From positions 1-5,010 of the forward strand of contig SKIA01000056.1 in the NCBI GenBank assembly GCA_007116645.1: a stretch of 5,010 nt of DNA. Reading direction: 5' to 3'. The notes beneath the pieces are model-generated. The model worked only from the letters and a program-made list of their open reading frames with translations. It was not told where the DNA came from and made no database searches. The position numbers were made by a program, and so were the translations under genes. This DNA is from Candidatus Woesearchaeota archaeon (GTDB taxonomy: Archaea; Nanobdellota; Nanobdellia; Woesearchaeales; SKIA01). Shown in pieces: positions 1 to 4,334 of this stretch (position 1 is its first letter; every line of letters begins with the position of its first letter).

Positions 1-17
1 ATATAGCAGTGTAGTAT

Positions 18-410
18 TTAGCTAGAATCGCTCTCTTTGGATTGGGCTACGCCGCCATGAAAGTGGCTGTGATAAGATAAGGGCGTTTTCTCAAGATACT
101 CGGAAACAAGCGAAAATGCTTTTCTGCGTGCCTGGCGTAGCGTGTCTCCAGACGCTCGCATCAGGTGTTCGTTTTCTCCATCGTACAATCCTACGCAGCT
201 CACACATGTCTCGTGTTCTGTATTGCATTCAACAATGACTCGTTCGTATCCTTTTGTTTGGGCTTGTTCGAGTTTTCCCTTGGTCTTATCTTCCAACGTC
301 AGGCCTCGAGTTTTGAAGTCCTCTTCTTCTCGTGTGAGGCCTTCAATGTGCTCTTGTGCTATTGCGTAGGCATCATCGTCTTTTGTAAAAAATACTATTT
401 TTTGTGCCAT
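18..410 (-). CDS. Small unknown protein, second gene of the chaB operon
   Basis: I do not recognise the family of this 130-residue protein. It is soluble and charged, with no signal peptide or membrane segment. The first 15 residues look like a beta strand (KIVFF) followed by a DDD turn. Residues about 22-52 are strongly charged and helical (EEEDFKTR, KTKGKLEQAQ). Residues 57-76 look like two beta strands carrying three cysteines (C62, C69, C72), and residues 84-108 form a basic amphipathic helix (LRQARRKAFSLV). The strand-strand-helix C-terminal half is faintly like the end of a double-stranded-RNA-binding domain, but this is only an impression. The ATG at 410 follows an AGGAG with 10-nt spacing, and the gene overlaps the end of chaB by 16 bp, so the two are very probably co-transcribed and translationally coupled. 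The tail after residue 110 (histidine- and serine-rich) looks disordered. It is a convincing real gene because of the ribosome binding site and overlap; its function is unknown. Confidence 0.75.
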   Translation of the reverse strand: MAQKIVFFTKDDDAYAIAQEHIEGLTREEEDFKTRGLTLEDKTKGKLEQAQTKGYERVIVECNTEHETCVSCVGLYDGENEHLMRASGDTLRQARRKAFSLVSEYLEKTPLSYHSHFHGGVAQSKESDSS

Positions 411-622
411 TTATCATCATCTCCTTTTTCGTATTTTTGTTTTACAGCACTCCATGCGACTTTGTGCGCGACTTCTTCTCGAGAATCGTCTCCCTCACGA
501 TCTTCGGGGTTTTTGTACTGGTCAAACGCGCTGTTATATGCTTTCATATAGATTTCTTGTGCGTGCTTTGGCAAATTATCTGTCACGCCGTCTGGTAATT
601 CATCTCTTGAATTATATGGCAT
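395..622 (-). CDS. chaB: ChaB family protein
   Basis: This 75-residue protein matches the ChaB family over its whole length: an MPYNSRDELP start, then LPKHAQEIYMKAYNSA, QYKNPEDR, SREEVAHKVAWSAVK and the KGDDDKWHKK end, all close to E. coli ChaB as I remember it. ChaB was named as a putative regulator of the ChaA cation/proton antiporter, but its biochemical role is poorly established and the name should not be read as a function; no chaA is visible here. I chose the ATG at 622 rather than the in-frame ATG at 694. The family begins with MPY, and the extra 24 codons contain a good BRE/TATA (661-673) that would place transcription start near 638. A GGAG at 633-636 lies 10 nt before the chosen start. 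The gene overlaps the next one (18-410) by 16 bp and is divergent from the genes to its right. Confidence 0.93.
   Translation of the reverse strand: MPYNSRDELPDGVTDNLPKHAQEIYMKAYNSAFDQYKNPEDREGDDSREEVAHKVAWSAVKQKYEKGDDDKWHKK
421..425 (-). promoter_or_regulatory. Shine-Dalgarno site for the 18-410 gene
   Basis: AGGAG lies 10 nt before the ATG at 410 on the minus strand. It sits inside the chaB codons for the conserved EKGDDDKW stretch, so one sequence serves as a family-conserved protein motif and as the downstream gene's ribosome binding site. It fixes the start of that gene and supports coupling to chaB translation. Confidence 0.7.
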
Positions 623-660
623 ATTGTCCCAACTCCCAATATCTACTATGTTTTCTTCAC

Positions 661-674
661 TTTTATAGTTTCTG
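661..674 (-). promoter_or_regulatory. chaB promoter (archaeal BRE/TATA)
   Basis: Read on the minus strand, CAGAAAC is followed by TATAAAAG, a good archaeal purine-rich BRE plus TATA box. The box is centred near 664, predicting a transcription start near 638 and a leader of about 16 nt before the chaB ATG at 622. It lies inside the longer in-frame chaB extension, arguing against the ATG at 694. It directly abuts the left copy of the direct repeat. Confidence 0.6.
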
Positions 675-698
675 CCTGCTTTAACCAAACGCATTAAA
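674..698 (+). repeat. Left direct repeat, chaB side
   Basis: This 25-bp segment beginning GCCTGCTTTAACCAAA recurs in the same orientation at 4287-4311 with one difference (C at 690, T at 4303). It lies immediately upstream of the chaB TATA box. Weaker similarity continues leftwards to about 641. It is a candidate left boundary of an inserted segment. Confidence 0.85.
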
Positions 699-702
699 TG
701 AT

Positions 703-718
703 CTGGACTAGTGTCCGG
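703..718 (+). repeat. Short inverted repeat near the left boundary
   Basis: CTGGAC and GTCCGG flank a TAGT loop and could form a 6-bp stem that includes one T-G pair. It lies just inside the left direct repeat, between the divergent chaB and 2H-gene promoters. It could be an operator or a recombination-end structure, but a stem this short can easily arise by chance. Confidence 0.25.
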
Positions 719-776
719 TGTTCATTCAGAGCTCGTCTTGATGATTGAGTTGAATGCTGCGTGGACGTGTGCCTCA

Positions 777-790
777 GGAAACTTTATAAA
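777..790 (+). promoter_or_regulatory. Promoter of the 2H-ART operon (BRE/TATA)
   Basis: GGAAAC followed by TTTATAAA is a near-ideal archaeal BRE/TATA. The box is centred 25-26 nt before the ATG at 812, so transcription should begin at or next to that codon. This decides the start: the in-frame ATG at 761 lies upstream of the promoter. A bacterial reading is also possible (TGGACG, 17 nt, TATAAA), which still places transcription start downstream of 761 and supports the same start codon. Confidence 0.65.
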
Positions 791-811
791 CTTAAATCAG
801 TGAAAGGGGAT

Positions 812-2212
812 ATGTTTGGTCGTGGCGATGGATACAGTTTAGTTCTTTCACTTCCGCGGGCAGCAGCAGACTACTGTCAACAAGCGACTGTGGAACTTCT
901 TGATAATTCCGTCATTGGTCTTAACTCTTTTACTAAACGTGTTACCGTAAGAAACAAGTATCATGTGACTGTTGGCGTGTTTACTGATGGCGATGTCTGT
1001 AAACGATTTGTGAAGGGAATTTTAAAACAAAAAGATGAGATTCGAGCACTGATTTCTACACTTCAAGGTAATTTTGAAGTACGTGGCATCGGGTGTCTCG
1101 CCTCTACTGGAACTGTTCACGACCCTTCAGAAGCTCAAGTGGTATATCTCTCGGTTCGTTCTTCTGTGACGCAAATGCTTCGTGAAAAGGTTCAGGCAAT
1201 TCTTAAAAGTGAAGGCCTCTCTGAGGGATTTCATTTTACTGATCCTCATATAACTTTGTTTACTAAGCACGGTAAAGGAGATATTCACAGTGTGGCTAAG
1301 CCCCTCACGCATGAACTTGGAGAATATGGTATCCAAGGTTTCGTATTTGGATTAAGTAGTCTTTCGCTTGAACGTGTGGGAAAGAGGTCCACAACTATTT
1401 GGCGAGTTGGTGGTGATGAAGGGGTACCATCAAGCACAATTAAAGAGCGTGTAGATGAAGTACTGAATCATCGCCGTGAACCAAAGATTAATTTTGGTTT
1501 GTTGTTTAAGCATTTTGGAAAAGAGTCTGCTCTTGTGATAAAAAATGCTGTTGAAAAAAACATACCACTTAAATCCCTTGGATATAACTCTACTCAAGAA
1601 GAAGAAATTCGAGCTATGATTGGCTTGAGTGGCCCCGCAAAACTTCCTCTTGTATCTTATTATGAGCAGATTGACATGGCTGTTTTGAAGGTCGACAATG
1701 AGCATCTTGTCCTGTGCAGTCCGCAATATCTTATGTCTAAACATGGAGAACAAGCTGCGAACTCTGGTTTTGTTGGTTCTTACTTTCATTTTTTTCATAA
1801 GCCAAAAAATGTTTACGCCTTGCTGTTCTCATCTATCTCGCCGAAGGATTTACGTGGAGGTAAGGTGGAAATATCTCGCGAAATGGATACATATATTGGA
1901 TTTGATGCCCTTTGCACAATTACTGAGACTGATTTAGAGCGTGTTCAAATTCAAGAGCTTAATGGTGCGAAACGGCAGATCATAGATACTACTGAGGCCA
2001 TTCCTCCAACCCGGCGAGTTAATGTTATACTTGTTCCATTTAACCCTCAGTACGGACGAGGCGTTGAGAAGCTTTTTTTTGCGCAGTACGGGATTTCATT
2101 TGAGAGCTTTTCTGTGTACGCAGTGTTAACAATATATCCTGGCATGTTTGCTCCTCCTATGGATGATGTGGGTTTTTGGAACAGTCACGCCTTATTAAGA
2201 AGAGTGAGATAA
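812..2212 (+). CDS. 2H phosphoesterase domain protein with large unknown C-terminal domain
   Basis: This is a 466-residue protein counted from the ATG at 812, the start dictated by the promoter at 777-790. The in-frame ATG at 761 would add 17 residues that lie over the promoter. Residues about 7-200 form a 2H phosphoesterase domain: the two signature H-x-T-x motifs are HVTV (H51, T53) and HITL (H146, T148), 95 residues apart, each on a predicted beta strand. In this superfamily (LigT / ThpR RNA ligase-like enzymes, cyclic phosphodiesterases, phage Acb1) the two histidines and threonines act on 2',3'-, 3',5'- or ADP-ribose cyclic phosphates. Both motifs are intact, so the enzyme is probably active. 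Residues about 203-280 are helical, and 280-466 look like a mixed alpha/beta domain I do not recognise. At 466 residues it is more than twice the length of a stand-alone 2H enzyme. It has no signal peptide or membrane helix, so it should act in the cytoplasm. The ART-like gene begins one nucleotide after its stop, so the two products very probably work together. Confidence 0.85.
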   Translation: MFGRGDGYSLVLSLPRAAADYCQQATVELLDNSVIGLNSFTKRVTVRNKYHVTVGVFTDGDVCKRFVKGILKQKDEIRALISTLQGNFEVRGIGCLASTGTVHDPSEAQVVYLSVRSSVTQMLREKVQAILKSEGLSEGFHFTDPHITLFTKHGKGDIHSVAKPLTHELGEYGIQGFVFGLSSLSLERVGKRSTTIWRVGGDEGVPSSTIKERVDEVLNHRREPKINFGLLFKHFGKESALVIKNAVEKNIPLKSLGYNSTQEEEIRAMIGLSGPAKLPLVSYYEQIDMAVLKVDNEHLVLCSPQYLMSKHGEQAANSGFVGSYFHFFHKPKNVYALLFSSISPKDLRGGKVEISREMDTYIGFDALCTITETDLERVQIQELNGAKRQIIDTTEAIPPTRRVNVILVPFNPQYGRGVEKLFFAQYGISFESFSVYAVLTIYPGMFAPPMDDVGFWNSHALLRRVR

Positions 2213-2213
2213 T

Positions 2214-3683
2214 ATGACAAGACTTACAAAGTTAATCTCAAAGGATGTAAAGCATATAATATCTGATGATATTTCTCTTCGCGAACTATTGACCGAGCTT
2301 AACCGAATTCTGGTAGTTGAAATTGAAGAACTGGAGAATACAATCGAGTACCTAATACAGCATCATGGGTCGGTTCAAAAAGCAGTCTCTGGATTCGGAA
2401 AAGAACTCTCTAAGAAACTTTATGGGTTTCGCTACCGCCACGTAATGAGTTGCTATGAGAAGCTTATGCTTGGATTGACGGACAACAGAGATGTCGAAAT
2501 GCGTCTGCGAGGGTTGTTGACTGCAGTAATTGAACATGAAGCTCATTTTGACGTGGTAAAAGGCAGCACGAATCTTGTGGATTTGACGCCGAGAATTTGT
2601 CAAGTATTTGATATATGGTTTCAAGACCTGATTCATGGAAAGTCTTCCGATGATTTTCGCTTGTATGTTGACCAGACTTTTGACGGGTCTTGGGAATCAT
2701 TTTTTGATGGAATTTCGTTTTATATGATGGTAATGCTGACTTCAGGATTATTTCTTCGTAAGTTAAGAGAAGGGATGACTCTTACTGATCGCACCCATTC
2801 AGTTCTCGCTTTAGCAAGTAAAATATATTATGGAGAATCTTTATCTGGTAAACAATATCAGGCATTGATGGCTGCAGGGATTGGTGGTTCTATTGTGTTT
2901 AGAGGTATGGCAATGACGCCCGAGCAAGCAAAGAGATTCTTGTCGTCTGAAGTGGTCAGTAGAGGTAGTTCGTGGACGGCTCATCTTGATGTGGCGGTTC
3001 AATATGGTGCTCAAGTCATTCCGCATGATGTTGTGCACAGTTTGTTGGTTCATGATGGGAATTTCTGTATACAAAATGTTCGACAGTTATATCGCTTACT
3101 AGAACAGAAATATGAAAAACAAGATACGGCTCCTTTTTTTGTGATTATGGACACTCCCCGTACAGCAAAACAATGTATTTCTTGGATTCTTCAAGGAGAT
3201 TCTGGTTCTGCAAAGTTTTTACGTGAATTCACCCCTGAAATTTCTGTGGTTGATAGTCTTGATAATGCTTTAACAGTGCGAAATACTGCTGCGACGGTGT
3301 GTGTTATTATGAGTTATTTGGTGGCTTATGAAAAAACTTTTTTGAATCTTGGTTCGGAGGCCGTAGATAATTTTTTGAAAGAGTCGTTATTGAAGAACGA
3401 GGAGATTGTCGTTTCTATTCCTGAAGGGATAAAGCTTAGTTCTCACGATACGGATGTTATTTTTCCTGTTACGTGGAAGGATAGCTCGTTTCATTTGTTG
3501 CCTGTGGATACAGTTGAAGCACTTGTTAATTTTATGAAGCAAGAGGTGCCTGAGAATGGTGTCTCTGAGTTGCTTTGGAATGAGAGGCAAAAGCTTACTC
3601 CTCAGCGTCTACGGTTGCTGATGAACAAGTTTGAGGTACCGAAACGGTTGTATGGGGCGATTTTTGGTCTCGTAAAGAAATAA
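2214..3683 (+). CDS. Divergent ADP-ribosyltransferase-like protein
   Basis: This 489-residue protein has motifs of the R-S-E class of ADP-ribosyltransferases, enzymes that split NAD+ and transfer ADP-ribose to a target. The motifs are VFRGM with R230 (NAD-binding arginine position), SSWT plus DVAVQYG at 252-265 (the S-T-S strand and helix), and NEEIVVSIPEG at 395-405 (resembling the E-x-E region, with E397 or E396 as the catalytic candidate). The order is correct, but two features are atypical: about 145 residues separate the S-T-S and E motifs, and asparagine occupies the usual Q/E position if E397 is catalytic. Residues 1-210 are mostly helical and unrecognised (two acidic helices at about 20-50, a hydrophobic helix at about 169-181); the last 30 residues are basic. 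The gene starts one nucleotide after the 2H gene's TAA, with GAGTGAG upstream as a weak ribosome binding site, so translation is probably coupled. Its last 89 bp overlap the oppositely oriented gene. The gene is certain; the ART assignment rests on motifs alone. An inactive ART fold is an alternative. Confidence 0.65.
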   Translation: MTRLTKLISKDVKHIISDDISLRELLTELNRILVVEIEELENTIEYLIQHHGSVQKAVSGFGKELSKKLYGFRYRHVMSCYEKLMLGLTDNRDVEMRLRGLLTAVIEHEAHFDVVKGSTNLVDLTPRICQVFDIWFQDLIHGKSSDDFRLYVDQTFDGSWESFFDGISFYMMVMLTSGLFLRKLREGMTLTDRTHSVLALASKIYYGESLSGKQYQALMAAGIGGSIVFRGMAMTPEQAKRFLSSEVVSRGSSWTAHLDVAVQYGAQVIPHDVVHSLLVHDGNFCIQNVRQLYRLLEQKYEKQDTAPFFVIMDTPRTAKQCISWILQGDSGSAKFLREFTPEISVVDSLDNALTVRNTAATVCVIMSYLVAYEKTFLNLGSEAVDNFLKESLLKNEEIVVSIPEGIKLSSHDTDVIFPVTWKDSSFHLLPVDTVEALVNFMKQEVPENGVSELLWNERQKLTPQRLRLLMNKFEVPKRLYGAIFGLVKK

Positions 3684-4182
3684 CATACTTGTTGCTTTGA
3701 TAGAAATCTTCAATCGAGTCAGGACCCCACCATCCACTCAGTGCGGGACGCTCGATCATTTCAGGTAGGTGAAACTGCACAACACCAGGGTTTAAATGAT
3801 ATAAGGGTGATTCTACACCGCGAATCTGAAGAAGTTCGTTACCGTGAAACTTTCGTCCAAGACGAAGGACTGATCTTCTCACAGCTATGTCTTGGTAATG
3901 TGCTGCTTTGTGTTGCTGGATACTGTAATCAAGTCCTGACTCTCTGTCTCGTGGAGAGATATCGTATACGTCTACTGCAGATGCCAGAAGGTTTTCCAAA
4001 ACCTCCTTGTTTTTTGTAAAGTGAGAGACATAGGCGTCCTCATATAATTGGATTGCCATTGCAAATGGAATGAATTCATCACCCCACTTCCATCTAAGCT
4101 CCCAACCATGTTCTCCATGCTCTTCATTTAGCCTGCGAACTATTTTTTTAGCCCTCCAACCAAACTGTCCTATACGTTCCAT
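3595..4182 (-). CDS. Unknown Trp-rich protein, convergent with the ART gene
   Basis: I do not recognise this 195-residue protein. It is basic at its start (WRAKKIVRR, 9-17), then has tryptophans at 27, 31 and 33 around an EHGWEL/WKWGDE segment, an acidic helix near 44-56, and a well-formed central block at 82-121 (DYSIQQHKAAHYQDIAVRR, then LGRKFHGNELLQIRG). A WWGPDSIEDF segment at 151-160 looks like the natural end of the fold. The mix of conserved-looking W, G, H, R and D residues is that of a true folded protein, and the opposite strand carries only a short shadow frame. Residues 167-195 are read antisense through the 3' end of the ART gene and are low-complexity (S, T, P), so they may be an acquired tail. 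The ATG at 4182 lacks a Shine-Dalgarno and lies 25-26 nt after a TATA box, suggesting a leaderless mRNA. There are no membrane segments. It is transcribed separately from the 2H-ART operon, so a shared role is only a possibility. Confidence 0.75.
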   Translation of the reverse strand: MERIGQFGWRAKKIVRRLNEEHGEHGWELRWKWGDEFIPFAMAIQLYEDAYVSHFTKNKEVLENLLASAVDVYDISPRDRESGLDYSIQQHKAAHYQDIAVRRSVLRLGRKFHGNELLQIRGVESPLYHLNPGVVQFHLPEMIERPALSGWWGPDSIEDFYQSNKYVISLRDQKSPHTTVSVPQTCSSATVDAEE

Positions 4183-4203
4183 GTAAATAGTAACTACTAT
4201 TTA

Positions 4204-4217
4204 GTTATAAATCTACC
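4204..4217 (-). promoter_or_regulatory. Promoter of the 3595-4182 gene (BRE/TATA)
   Basis: On the minus strand GGTAGA is followed by TTTATAAC. The box is centred 25-26 nt before the ATG at 4182, the same geometry as at the 2H gene, and no ribosome binding site lies in between. This fits an archaeal leaderless transcript. Confidence 0.6.
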
Positions 4218-4263
4218 TTTTTCCCTAAATTGTTGGGTGGTGCTTATTTTGGTGTGTGCTCGT

Positions 4264-4281
4264 ATCAATGATGTTTTCTAC
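4264..4281 (+). repeat. Degenerate left extension of the right direct repeat
   Basis: This stretch matches 641-658, beside the left repeat, at 14 of 18 positions, including ATGTTTTCT in full. It sits 10 bp closer to its 25-bp repeat than the left counterpart does; the missing length corresponds to the region that holds the chaB TATA box. It appears to be a decayed copy of the chaB upstream region. Confidence 0.5.
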
Positions 4282-4286
4282 GTCCA

Positions 4287-4311
4287 GCCTGCTTTAACCA
4301 AATGCATTAAA
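4287..4311 (+). repeat. Right direct repeat, phrB side
   Basis: Second copy of the 25-bp repeat at 674-698 (24 of 25 identical), in the same orientation, ending 23 bp before the photolyase ATG. It overlaps the presumed photolyase promoter. It is a candidate right boundary of the inserted segment. Confidence 0.85.
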
Positions 4312-4313
4312 AG
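4298..4313 (+). promoter_or_regulatory. Probable phrB promoter
   Basis: CCAAATG followed by CATTAAAAG is a weaker BRE/TATA, centred about 26 nt before the ATG at 4335. No Shine-Dalgarno precedes that ATG, consistent with leaderless transcription. The box is made largely of direct-repeat sequence; the left copy differs at the end of the box (ATTAAATG). Confidence 0.4.
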
Positions 4314-4334
4314 ACTTCAATCCTTTCTTATTGT

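Larger units (their letters stand above)
699..4286. other. Candidate inserted segment between direct repeats
   Basis: This stretch of about 3.6 kb carries three genes with no recognisable housekeeping role (2H phosphoesterase fusion, ART-like protein, unknown Trp-rich protein). It is enclosed by the direct repeats at 674-698 and 4287-4311 and separates two ordinary genes, chaB and phrB, that would otherwise be close divergent neighbours. Its coding sequence is visibly AT-richer than the photolyase (for example 17 of 60 G+C at 2221-2280 against 37 of 60 at 4561-4620). No transposase, integrase, tRNA gene or terminal inverted repeat is visible, so the mechanism is unknown; segmental duplication or homologous recombination is equally possible. 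Confidence 0.4.

Noticed and set aside
142..684. Plus-strand open frames at 142-369, 165-551, 404-598 and 454-684
   Set aside because: They are antisense shadows of chaB and its operon partner, with cysteine- and phenylalanine-rich nonsense translations and no start signals.
623..694. Upstream in-frame start for chaB at 694
   Set aside because: ChaB proteins begin at MPY; the 24 extra codons contain the chaB promoter and part of a non-coding direct repeat, whose second copy reads only nine codons before a stop.
761..811. Upstream in-frame start for the 2H gene at 761
   Set aside because: It lies upstream of a strong BRE/TATA (777-790), has no ribosome binding site, and its 17 residues do not look like part of the 2H domain.
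770..812. Bacterial sigma-70 type promoter (TGGACG, 17 nt, TATAAA) with GGGG as ribosome binding site
   Set aside because: Possible, but the GGGG is only 2 nt from the ATG, and the 4182 and 4335 genes show the same TATA spacing with no ribosome binding site, so the archaeal leaderless reading explains more.
2214..3683. Assignment of the ART-like protein as a KptA/Tpt1 RNA 2'-phosphotransferase
   Set aside because: KptA belongs to the H-H-h class of ART folds and is about 180-220 residues long; this protein has an R-S-E style VFRGM / SSWT pattern and 489 residues. Only the chemical analogy with 2H enzymes is kept.
699..4286. Classical insertion sequence or integrated element
   Set aside because: No transposase, integrase, tRNA gene or terminal inverted repeats are visible between or beside the direct repeats.
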